This document shows, piece by piece, positions 5,718-12,708 of a stretch of DNA of 14,191 bases; the stretch's first letter is position 1, and the number at the start of each line of letters is the position of its first letter. A program made the position numbers and the translations under genes. The DNA is taken from assembly GCA_002440265.1 (NCBI GenBank), contig DJSG01000065.1, forward strand, positions 1-14,191, read 5' to 3'. Below the pieces are notes generated by a model. It saw only the letters and a list, made by a program, of their open reading frames with translations, had not been told where the DNA came from and ran no database searches. This DNA comes from Bacteroidales bacterium UBA6340. Its GTDB lineage: Bacteria > Bacteroidota > Bacteroidia > Bacteroidales > Paludibacteraceae.

Positions 5718-6107
5718 ATGATTGAGAACATCAAATCACAAATGCGCAAGGGGCTGCTGGAATACTGTCTGCTGACGGTCATCAGCAGGAAGGAGGCTTA
5801 TGCCTCCGACATACTGGAGGTGTTGCACAAAGCCGACTTGCTGGTGGTCGAAGGCACGGTCTATCCGCTGCTCTCGCGCATGAAAAACAGCGGACTGTTA
5901 GACTACCGCTGGGAAGAATCGCCCGGAGGACCGCCGCGCAAGTACTTCCGCCTGACGACCGAAGGGCAGACGCTCCTCGGACAACTGGACGAGGAATGGG
6001 CTGCCATCAGCACGTCCATCAACACCATTATCAATTCCGAGCCGACAGGAGAGGCACTGACGCCCTACACCGATGCCGACCCGTTGTTTAGAACCAATAA
6101 AGCATAA
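5718..6107 (+). CDS. PadR family transcriptional regulator
   Basis: The product is a 129-residue cytoplasmic DNA-binding protein. The PadR winged helix is clear: RKGLLEYCLLTVISRKEAYASDILEVL (10-36), then GTVYPLLSRMKNSGLLDYRWEESPGGPPRKYFRLTTEG (46-83), where TVYPLLSRMKNSGLL is the recognition-helix region and PPRKYFRLT the wing. A short helix for dimerisation (84-107) and a loose tail follow. PadR proteins are usually repressors relieved by a ligand or stress; the signal here is unknown. The gene lies between pspC and the GIN-domain membrane protein, whose start is five bases after its stop, so the last two are surely co-translated. The inverted repeat at 5669-5693 just upstream is a plausible autoregulatory site. 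PadR next to PspC/DUF2807 genes is a recurring Bacteroidetes arrangement. Confidence 0.94.
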   Translation: MIENIKSQMRKGLLEYCLLTVISRKEAYASDILEVLHKADLLVVEGTVYPLLSRMKNSGLLDYRWEESPGGPPRKYFRLTTEGQTLLGQLDEEWAAISTSINTIINSEPTGEALTPYTDADPLFRTNKA

Positions 6108-6112
6108 GCAAA

Positions 6113-7456
6113 ATGAAAGAGACACGTACGATTAACCTCAACGGCATCGCGTTTAACATCGACTACGATGCCTATCAAGAACTGCGCGACTACCTGCACG
6201 ACATCGAGTTGCGCCTGCCTATCGACGAGAAGAACGATGTCATGTCCGACCTCGAAGCCCGTATGGCGGAACTCTTCTCCAAGGCACTGTTTGCCAAGAA
6301 CATACAGGTCATCAGCATGGATATTGTCAACACCGTCAAGGCACGCATAGGAGCCCCGTCGGACTTCGGCGAGAACAAACGCCCGCGCGTCAAGAACAGC
6401 AAAGCCGACAACTCAGGCTGCTGGCGCGTGTTCGGTATCACCGTATTGGTGCTGCTTGCCGTCATGGCACTGCCTGTACTGCTGCCGCTGCTGGCTGGCT
6501 TCATCGCACTGATTGTGGGGCTGTTTGGTGCCAGTATCGGCATCATCGGGGCGGCTCCGTTTATGGGCATCGAGTTGTTTGGCGGCACCACATGGCTGAC
6601 CGCGCTGTTCATCATCTGCGGACTCGCAGCGGTCGTGCTGCCTATCGTGATGATTATCTGCAGCATAGTGTCCTATATGCGAACCCGCCGCGGACCCAAA
6701 GCGCGCTTCTGGTGGATTACGCTGATACTGTGGGCGTTGTCTATCGTCGGGACAGCCACACTCTCTGTCAAGGCGGTGCAGATGGGGCTCGACCTCACAC
6801 CCTTGATAAACGAGGTGTGGGACGACGATGACGACCACGAGGCACTGGCATCCGAGACGCGCGATATGCCCGCGTTCAATGCCATCAGTGTCACGGGCGC
6901 GGCAGAGGTGCGTGTGCACACGGCTCCCGAGCAGCAACTGCTCCTGCGTAGCAACAACCTCGACAGGGTAACCACAGAAGTACGCGACAGCGTACTGTAC
7001 ATCGACTTGCGAAACGTGCGCTACTCCAAACTCGAAGTGGACGTCACCGTGCCCGAACTGCGGATGATACGCACCGCCGGAGCGTGCGAGGTCAAGAACA
7101 TCGGCGTACTGCAGCAACCCGTACTGACCGTGGATTGCTCGGGCGCGGCGGAGGTGGACCTCAATATGGCAGTGCAGATGCTCACCGTGAATATCAACGG
7201 CGGTGCAGAACTCGATATGCAAGGCTCTGCTACTCAGGCGGATATCACGCTTAATGGCGCAGGCGAGATTGACGCCAAAGACCTCATCGTCCAATCCATG
7301 CATATCAATTGCGCAGGCGCAAGCGAGGCGGAGATTAACGTGCAGGACGAACTCTGGGCACAAGCCTCCGGCGCAAGCAAAATATCCTACCGCGGCAATC
7401 CCCGCGTCATCAAACAGAAGATGGAACTCGGCGGCAGCAGGATTGTGAAGAAATAA
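6113..7456 (+). CDS. Membrane protein with PspC-associated N-terminus and head-GIN (DUF2807) beta-helix
   Basis: The product has 447 residues in three parts. Residues 1-90 (TINLNGIAFNIDYDAYQELRDYL, SDLEARMAELFSKAL, IGAPSDFGE) match the cytoplasmic leader normally found in front of the PspC domain of Bacteroidetes PspC proteins. Residues about 104-221 form four membrane segments (107-129, 130-152, 160-187, 199-221). After an acidic linker (WDDDDDHE, 236-243), residues 250-440 form a DUF2807/putative auto-transporter-adhesin head-GIN domain. This has repeating turns GAAEV, GACEV, GAAEV, GGAEL, GAGEI, GASEA, GASKI spaced 18-21 residues apart, the pattern of a right-handed beta-helix. The four-helix topology would keep both ends on the same side; prediction is needed to place the GIN domain. 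The PspC helix itself is missing here and is instead encoded separately at 5446. The gene is last in the operon and is followed by a terminator. Confidence 0.92.
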   Translation: MKETRTINLNGIAFNIDYDAYQELRDYLHDIELRLPIDEKNDVMSDLEARMAELFSKALFAKNIQVISMDIVNTVKARIGAPSDFGENKRPRVKNSKADNSGCWRVFGITVLVLLAVMALPVLLPLLAGFIALIVGLFGASIGIIGAAPFMGIELFGGTTWLTALFIICGLAAVVLPIVMIICSIVSYMRTRRGPKARFWWITLILWALSIVGTATLSVKAVQMGLDLTPLINEVWDDDDDHEALASETRDMPAFNAISVTGAAEVRVHTAPEQQLLLRSNNLDRVTTEVRDSVLYIDLRNVRYSKLEVDVTVPELRMIRTAGACEVKNIGVLQQPVLTVDCSGAAEVDLNMAVQMLTVNINGGAELDMQGSATQADITLNGAGEIDAKDLIVQSMHINCAGASEAEINVQDELWAQASGASKISYRGNPRVIKQKMELGGSRIVKK

Positions 7457-7483
7457 CCCTGACTGCCCTCAATCCTAACAAAG

Positions 7484-7522
7484 AAAGAGACTGCCTGACA
7501 AGTGTAGACAGTCTCTTTTTTT
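7484..7522 (+). terminator. Rho-independent terminator of the PspC-PadR-GIN operon
   Basis: A perfect 10-bp stem AAAGAGACTG (7484-7493) with CAGTCTCTTT (7509-7518), a 15-base loop, and a run of seven T from 7516 to 7522. It lies 27 bases beyond the last stop of the operon. Confidence 0.85.
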
Positions 7523-7530
7523 GTAGGGAT

Positions 7531-7597
7531 GGGAGACGACGCGGCTTTGCAGGGAGACGACATGGCTTTGCTGGGAGACAACGCGGCTCGCGTCGTC
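7531..7597. repeat. Three tandem copies of a 21-bp unit with a 9-bp inverted repeat
   Basis: Units 7531-7551, 7552-7572 and 7573-7593 all begin GGGAGAC and share GGCT in the middle; units 1 and 2 differ at only three positions. The outer ends also pair: GACGACGCG (7535-7543) with CGCGTCGTC (7589-7597). It is non-coding and lies directly after the operon terminator. This may be a small minisatellite, and copy number could vary between strains. Confidence 0.7.
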
Positions 7598-7902
7598 AAT
7601 AGCAGTCTTTTTCTGAAGAACGGGCATTCTTTTTGACTTGTTGGACAGCCCCCGGTACGAAGCCTTTCCTTCCTGTATGTGTGTAAACCTACCGTTATCG
7701 CTAATCGTTTCTTGTTTGTAAACAAACGTAAATCACAACTTTTGCCGAGAGAATACCGAGTGAACCCCGAGTGAACATCGGGGTGTTCTAACGTCAAAAA
7801 ATCGCATTTATTAAAAATATACAACATACATTCCCCTCTATCGCCCACTAATGCCAAACCCGAATGAGAAACCCAACCGACACAATCTGCACGGTCAGGG
7901 GC
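7598..7902. other. Intergenic stretch between the two convergent transcription units
   Basis: No gene is seen. It contains an inverted repeat GTTTGT-AA-ACAAAC (7714-7727), two direct CCGAGTGAAC copies one base apart (7756-7765 and 7767-7776), and a hairpin CCCCGA/TCGGGG (7765-7783) that overlaps the second copy. None is followed by a T tract or has a recognisable promoter next to it. Confidence 0.5.
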
Positions 7903-7948
7903 AAAAAAATCATCGGAACAGACCGCCAAAACGGCTTGTTCCGATGAT
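7903..7948 (-). terminator. Rho-independent terminator of aspA
   Basis: Read on the minus strand, a 12-bp perfect stem (7948-7937 with 7920-7909) is followed by seven T (7909-7903). It lies 46 bases beyond the aspA stop. The plus side has no T tract, so it acts in one direction. Confidence 0.88.
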
Positions 7949-7993
7949 GAATTGGTTCTTTGGCTTGCTCCTGTCAGAGCGCAACCCCTTGAA

Positions 7994-9415
7994 TTACTTG
8001 CGGGGTTTGATGTCCAATTTCACAGGGCGTATCATATTCTCAGGTGCGAGAATAGTATCCAACTCCTCCTTTGTGAGGATGCCGTGCTCAATGACAAGGT
8101 CATATACAGGGCGACCCGTAGCCAGTGCCTCTTTGGCTATCTTGGTCGAGTTCTTGTAACCAATGATAGGATTGAGGGCGGTCACGATACCGATACTCCC
8201 CTTGATATAGTCGCGGCAACGCTCTTCGTTGGCCTTGATACCATCGATGCAGTACTTGCGCAGCACGTCAAAGCCGTTCATCATAATCTCCATACTCTCG
8301 AAGCAGCATTGTGCCATGGTCGGCTCTGCCATGTTGAGTTCCATCTGCGCTGCCTCGTTGCACATGGCTACGCACAAGTCATTGCCAATCACCTTGTAGG
8401 AAATCTGGTTCATTACCTCAGGAATAACAGGGTTCACCTTGCCCGGCATGATACTGCTGCCCGGCTGGCGTGCAGGCAGGTCTATCTCGTGCAGACCGCA
8501 CTTCGGACCCGAACCCAGCAGACGGAGGTCATTGCTGATTTTGTTCATCTTGGTAGCGATACGGCGCAATACACTCGAATAGCCTACCATGCAACTGGTA
8601 TCGCTGGTGGCAGCCACCAGGTCTTCCGCCTCACGGATGTTCCAACCCGTGATTTCGGCAATGGCTTTGGTGCAGAGTTTGTCGTAGTTCGGCTCCGAAC
8701 AGATACCCGTACCGATAGCAGTAGCACCCATATTGATGGTCAGGAACTCGTCAGCAGCGTCGTTGAGGTGCTTGATTTCGTCGCGAAGGATAGACGCAAA
8801 CGCCCCGAAAGTCTGACCGAGTGTCATAGGCACTGCGTCCTCCAACTGGGTACGACCCATCTTCAGCACGTTCTTGAACTCCTCGGACTTGGCTTCAAAA
8901 GCGTGAATCAGTGCCTCATAGTGCTTCAGGAAGTCCTGATGCAGGGCATAGAGACCGAGGTGAATAGCCGTCGGATAGGCGTCGTTGGTGGATTGCGAGC
9001 GGTTGATATGGTCGTTAGGACTCAGATAGGTGTATTCACCGGGTTGGTGACCCATGATTTGCAAACCGCGGTTGGCGATAACCTCGTTGGCGTTCATATT
9101 GGTGGTGGTACCGGCACCGCCCTGAATCATATCCACAGGGAACTGGTCATGCCATTTGCCTGCCAGTATCTCCTCGCACGCCTGTTTGATGGCGCGGAAC
9201 TGCTCATCGGTCAGAAGACCCAACTGATGGTTCGCCATCGCGGCTCCTAACTTGGTGTATGCCAAGCCGTTGATAAAAGTAGGATAATCCTTGAGTTTGA
9301 ATTTGCTAATCGGGAAGTTCTCGATACCGCGGAGGGTTTGTACCCCGTAAAGGGCATCGGCAGGAATCTGCAACTCTCCGATAAGGTCGCTTTCTACACG
9401 AAATTGTTGTGCCAT
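7994..9415 (-). CDS. aspA: Aspartate ammonia-lyase (aspartase)
   Basis: AspA reversibly splits L-aspartate into fumarate and ammonia in the cytoplasm. In gut Bacteroidales this can feed fumarate to anaerobic fumarate reduction. The 473-residue length is standard. Superfamily blocks are all present: GGAGTTTNMNANEV (99-112), SPNDHINRSQSTNDAYPT (132-149), GRTQLEDAVPMTLGQ (187-201) and the flexible catalytic loop GSSIMPGKVNP (319-329) with the base serine at 321. 'GRTQLEDAVPMTLGQ' and 'PVIPEV' right after the loop favour aspartase over class II fumarase, which has GRTHLQDATP and 'PTQCEA'. The ATG at 9415 gives the normal N-terminus FRVESDLIGE. It is a single-gene unit with its own promoter (9486-9517) and terminator (7903-7948). 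Confidence 0.97.
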   Translation of the reverse strand: MAQQFRVESDLIGELQIPADALYGVQTLRGIENFPISKFKLKDYPTFINGLAYTKLGAAMANHQLGLLTDEQFRAIKQACEEILAGKWHDQFPVDMIQGGAGTTTNMNANEVIANRGLQIMGHQPGEYTYLSPNDHINRSQSTNDAYPTAIHLGLYALHQDFLKHYEALIHAFEAKSEEFKNVLKMGRTQLEDAVPMTLGQTFGAFASILRDEIKHLNDAADEFLTINMGATAIGTGICSEPNYDKLCTKAIAEITGWNIREAEDLVAATSDTSCMVGYSSVLRRIATKMNKISNDLRLLGSGPKCGLHEIDLPARQPGSSIMPGKVNPVIPEVMNQISYKVIGNDLCVAMCNEAAQMELNMAEPTMAQCCFESMEIMMNGFDVLRKYCIDGIKANEERCRDYIKGSIGIVTALNPIIGYKNSTKIAKEALATGRPVYDLVIEHGILTKEELDTILAPENMIRPVKLDIKPRK

Positions 9416-9485
9416 GATATTAATTTTTTATTGTTGTTTCTGCTTTGCTCTCAATCGGATTTCTCATAGAAACCAATTGAACGCG

Positions 9486-9517
9486 CAAAGGTACAACATT
9501 TTCTTGGGGTGTGCAAG
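9486..9517 (-). promoter_or_regulatory. Bacteroidetes-type promoter of aspA
   Basis: On the minus strand, CTTG (9517-9514) is followed by 20 bases and TACCTTTG (9493-9486). The -7 box is a perfect match and the -33 TTG core is present. Initiation near 9479 would give a leader of about 64 bases. Confidence 0.72.
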
Positions 9518-9567
9518 TGTTTGTCCCGTTTTCAGATAGCAAAATGATACTAATCTTATGCACGTAA

Positions 9568-10335
9568 TTATGCACTGACGATTACCTCGTACCCCTTTGC
9601 CTGCAAGGGGGCTGCAATGCGCTCCATATCCTCACGCGCCACTTTCTCCAAGGTCTTCACAGGTGTCGCGCGGTCGATGACGTACATCATAATCTGCTTC
9701 GGGTGAAGAGCGTCCACAGCCTCATACCACGCCTGCACCTCCTCAGGCGTGGTGTTGTCGATATGCACACCGTTATGCTCGCCGCGCAAGAAGCAGGTCT
9801 GCAAGGTAAAGTCGCCGTCAAACTGCTGCAGCATAGCCATTATCTTGCTGACCGTCAACTCTTTATTCACGGGTTGGTCTATAGCGCGCATCGTGCTGTC
9901 AATAGCGGAGTCGAGTTTCAGAATACGGTTATCGCACAGGCGTAGTGCTTCCACCACATCGGGACGCGCCAGTTGCGTGGAGTTGCTGAGCACCGACACC
10001 TTTGCCGTGGGGAAATACTTGTCCCGCAGCGCACAAGTGTCACGTATAATCCCAAGGAAATCAGGGTGCAAGGTCGGCTCGCCGTTGCCGCTGAATGTAA
10101 TCACGTCAATAGGTGTTCCCTCTTCTTGCAGGGCTTGCAGTTTGCTATGCAACGCCTGTTTCACCTCTTCGCGTGTGGGTAGTACAGGGTGTGACACAGG
10201 TTGGTTGAAACCGCACTCGCAATACACACAGTCAAAGGTGCATAGTTTATGCTCCAGCGGCATAAGTTCCATACCCAGCGACATGCCCAACCGGCGCGAG
10301 TGGATAGGACCATAAACGATATTGGAAAACAACAT
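9568..10335 (-). CDS. Radical SAM protein, COG0731-like
   Basis: The product has 255 residues. It begins IVYGPIHSRRLGMSLGMEL, the N-terminal signature of COG0731 Fe-S oxidoreductases, followed by the 4Fe-4S/SAM cysteines in C-T-F-D-C-V-Y-C (32, 36, 39; CxxxCxxC). The SAM-contact motif TFSGNGEPTLHPDF then appears at about residues 99-112, and SVLSNSTQL and ILKLDSAID follow as later barrel strands. COG0731 includes relatives of the tRNA-wybutosine enzyme TYW1, but bacterial members have no agreed substrate, so no reaction is proposed. An extra cysteine at 41 sits close to the cluster. The ATG at 10335 gives the family's usual start. It lies 27 bases downstream of dnaG on the same strand with no terminator or -7 box between, so the two are likely co-transcribed. 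Confidence 0.92.
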   Translation of the reverse strand: MLFSNIVYGPIHSRRLGMSLGMELMPLEHKLCTFDCVYCECGFNQPVSHPVLPTREEVKQALHSKLQALQEEGTPIDVITFSGNGEPTLHPDFLGIIRDTCALRDKYFPTAKVSVLSNSTQLARPDVVEALRLCDNRILKLDSAIDSTMRAIDQPVNKELTVSKIMAMLQQFDGDFTLQTCFLRGEHNGVHIDNTTPEEVQAWYEAVDALHPKQIMMYVIDRATPVKTLEKVAREDMERIAAPLQAKGYEVIVSA

Positions 10336-10362
10336 ATTTATGTACGATTTATCGGTTTACAC

Positions 10363-12384
10363 TCAAACGATTACGCGATTACCAAGGGCGCGGCACAACT
10401 GCTGCCGCATACTCATCAGCAGCGGTTGCTGCTCCAGAATGGTACGTATCAACTCCCAATCACCGCGGGTCTGCGCATCCTTCAGCATATTCTGCAGCGT
10501 GTCAATGCGCTCATTCACAATGGTATATTTCAGTTCCAGCAGTAGTCGCTGTATCAGTTCGGGCAGCACATCGGCATCGGTCTGCACCTTCACTTCCTGC
10601 TTCACGTTCTCCGATATGCTGCGTTCGCTGTAGATACTGCTCAGTTGGTATTTGTCGGCTATCAGGTTCACCGCCAACTGGCTCAATGCTACATCGGGGT
10701 GATGCTGAAAGAACGTAGCCGCCACAAAGCCCTCTTCCCTGCAATGGGCGGTGTACTCGTCTATCACTTTGCGGTACAAGGGGTTGGCTATCTCAATGTT
10801 GTCGTTGGTCAGTTCCGAGATGATATACTCTCCTGCCAAGCAAACCGAACCGTCCTCGCCTGCATACAGCGGCTGCTCGCCGTAGCGGACAATCACCTGT
10901 ATCAGGTTCTGCAGGTTCTCATCCTTGCGCGACAGGCTCCCGTGCACCACCGATAGGGGTGTCATCGTCTCATCTTCTTGCAGAGATGCAACCTCTTCAT
11001 TGCCTGTCTGTTCGCGGCGCGCAGCACGTTCTTTCCCTTTGTCTTTCTCATCGAACATACGCTTGCGCACCTCCACCACCTTGCGGGTAAGCACATCCTC
11101 CTGGATACCAAGGAACGACGCACTGTCCTTGATATACACTTGCCGCTTGATAATATCGGGAATCACCGAGATGGACTGCACCACTTGGTTAATCATTTCC
11201 ACCCGCTTGGCGGGATCATCACCCGCCTCACTGCTCAGCAGATGGGTCTTGAAGCGGATAAAATCCGTCTGGGCAGCCTGAATAAACGCAATGAAGTCCG
11301 CTGCATTGTGGCTCTTGGCATACGAGTCCGGGTCCTCGCCATCGGGCAACAGCACCACTTTGACGTTAATTCCTTCCTCCAATATCATGTCTATGCCGCG
11401 CAGTGCTGCCTTGATACCCGCCTTGTCGCCGTCGTACAGAATGGTAACGTTCTCCGTATAGCGGTGCATCAGTTTCACTTGCGGGGTGGTGAGCGAGGTA
11501 CCGCCTGACGCCACCACGTTCTCAATGCCCGACTGCACCATCTGTATCACGTCCATCTGCCCCTCCACCAGGTAGCAGCAGTCGTTCTTGGAGATGGCTT
11601 GCTTGGCCTGATAGAGACCGAACAACTCATTATGCTTCTCGAACAACGGCGAAGTAGGCGAGTTCACATACTTGCCCGCCTTGTCGCTTTTCTTCAGCAA
11701 TCGCCCTGCAAAGCCCACCACCTTGCCACTGGCAGAAAAGAACGGGAATATCACACGACCCCGAAACCTATCATACAACCTGCCGTCCGGGCTCTTCAGG
11801 CACACGCCCGTACCGATATGAGGCTCATTGTCAGGGTCATTCACGAGGTACTTCTCCTGATACCCTGCCTGCTTGGCTGCTGCCCATAGGCTTGCCCGCT
11901 CGGGCGAATAACCTATCTGGAATTTCCGTATGGTATCCTCTCTTAATCCGCGCTCACGCAGGTAACTCATACCCACAGCCCTGCCTTCCTCGGTACCCCA
12001 CAACTGATTCTGAAACCATGTGTTGGCAAACTCGTTCACCACGAACATCGACTCCCTGTCGTCTTGCCGCTGTTGCTCTTCGGGTGTCAGTTCGCGCTCC
12101 TCTATCTCTATATGGTAACGCTTGGCAAGTAGCCGTATCGCCTCCACATACGAGCATTGCTCTATCTCCATCACAAACCCCACAGCGTGCCCTGCTTTGC
12201 CGCAACCGAAACACTTGAAGATACCCTTGCTGGGCGACACGGTGAACGACCCCGTCTTCTCGTCGTGGAACGGACATAGCCCGATGAGGTTCGCCCCACG
12301 CCGCTTCAGTGTGACATAATCGCCCACCACCTCCTCTATCTTGGCGGCTGCAAACACACGTTCTATGGTCTCACGAGGTATCAA
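10363..12384 (-). CDS. dnaG: DNA primase
   Basis: DnaG makes RNA primers at the replication fork and is recruited by the replicative helicase DnaB. The product has 673 residues. The N-terminal CHC2 zinc-binding domain shows C37-x2-H40 and C58-x2-C61 in LCPFHDEK and FKCFGCG. The catalytic core follows with RFRGRVIFPFF (206-216), and the TOPRIM domain has VEGQMDV (E274, D278) and LYDGDKAG (D318, D320). The C-terminal about 200 residues, after a charged, low-complexity linker (about 445-475), would be the helicase-binding region. Homology to other primases starts exactly at MIPRETIERVF, whose first codon is TTG at 12384. Four codons upstream the frame hits TAG and there is no in-frame ATG in between, so a TTG start is the best reading. 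A promoter at 12458-12488 precedes it, and the radical SAM gene follows. Confidence 0.97.
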   Translation of the reverse strand: MIPRETIERVFAAAKIEEVVGDYVTLKRRGANLIGLCPFHDEKTGSFTVSPSKGIFKCFGCGKAGHAVGFVMEIEQCSYVEAIRLLAKRYHIEIEERELTPEEQQRQDDRESMFVVNEFANTWFQNQLWGTEEGRAVGMSYLRERGLREDTIRKFQIGYSPERASLWAAAKQAGYQEKYLVNDPDNEPHIGTGVCLKSPDGRLYDRFRGRVIFPFFSASGKVVGFAGRLLKKSDKAGKYVNSPTSPLFEKHNELFGLYQAKQAISKNDCCYLVEGQMDVIQMVQSGIENVVASGGTSLTTPQVKLMHRYTENVTILYDGDKAGIKAALRGIDMILEEGINVKVVLLPDGEDPDSYAKSHNAADFIAFIQAAQTDFIRFKTHLLSSEAGDDPAKRVEMINQVVQSISVIPDIIKRQVYIKDSASFLGIQEDVLTRKVVEVRKRMFDEKDKGKERAARREQTGNEEVASLQEDETMTPLSVVHGSLSRKDENLQNLIQVIVRYGEQPLYAGEDGSVCLAGEYIISELTNDNIEIANPLYRKVIDEYTAHCREEGFVAATFFQHHPDVALSQLAVNLIADKYQLSSIYSERSISENVKQEVKVQTDADVLPELIQRLLLELKYTIVNERIDTLQNMLKDAQTRGDWELIRTILEQQPLLMSMRQQLCRALGNRVIV

Positions 12385-12457
12385 AATCCGAACCTAATGC
12401 AACTTTCTCTATATACAATGCCTTTGGCCATCTGGACCAACATAGCAGATTCTGCCG

Positions 12458-12488
12458 CAAAATTACATAAAATCCCTCATATCTGCAA
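12458..12488 (-). promoter_or_regulatory. Bacteroidetes-type promoter of dnaG
   Basis: On the minus strand, TTG (12488-12486) is followed by 20 bases and TAATTTTG (12465-12458), a perfect TAnnTTTG. Initiation near 12451 would give a leader of about 67 bases and would also serve the downstream radical SAM gene. Confidence 0.68.
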
Positions 12489-12614
12489 CCCTAAAATTAT
12501 ATCATCAGGACCACTGCACAAAACGCGAGTATTTCCATACCCGATGGATTGCTTTCAAAACAATATCATTATGGTATCATTTTCATGCACGTGCCTTGCC
12601 TTTTTGCCCGGATA

Positions 12615-12646
12615 TTTGTCTCTTCCATTTTTTTGTAGTACCTTTG
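12615..12646 (+). promoter_or_regulatory. Bacteroidetes-type promoter of the second ATPase gene
   Basis: TTTG (12615-12618), 20 bases, TACCTTTG (12639-12646). Both boxes are exact. Initiation near 12653 places the start inside the tandem palindromic sites that follow. Confidence 0.75.
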
Positions 12647-12687
12647 CACCACTTTATGTAGTACACTACTTTGTGGACCACAAAAGT
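12647..12687. promoter_or_regulatory. Tandem palindromic sites at the second ATPase's transcription start
   Basis: Two overlapping direct copies (12647-12665 and 12664-12682) agree at 14 of 19 positions ('CAC.ACTTT.TG.A..ACA'). Each contains an odd palindrome with one central base: TGTA-G-TACA centred on 12661 and TTTGTGG-A-CCACAAA centred on 12677. The second arm pair extends to ACTTTGTGG/CCACAAAAGT if one A is bulged (12668-12687). The position directly after the -7 box suggests an operator. Confidence 0.6.
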
Positions 12688-12708
12688 GTGAACCAATAGT
12701 AATCGAAT

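Larger units (their letters stand above)
12385..12708. other. Divergent intergenic region between dnaG and the second ATPase
   Basis: 324 bases without a gene. It carries back-to-back promoters: dnaG on the minus strand (12458-12488) and the ATPase on the plus strand (12615-12646). The 126 bases between them are AT-rich, and nothing further was recognised there apart from a short repeated ATCATT (12566-12571 and 12577-12582). Confidence 0.6.

Noticed and set aside
6413..7363. Minus-strand frame (316 codons) opposite the head-GIN protein
   Set aside because: The plus strand shows membrane helices and a repeating beta-helix, while the minus product is a His/Cys-rich shadow.
7952..9250. Long plus-strand frame (432 codons) opposite aspA
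   Set aside because: It is an antisense shadow of a highly conserved aspartase. It has no domain, is rich in His/Arg/Gln as shadows are, and has no promoter of its own.
9556..9575. Two TTATGCAC copies at the end of the radical SAM gene as an attachment site
   Set aside because: The 8-bp repeats are short, one copy is partly coding, and no integrase or other mobile gene lies nearby.
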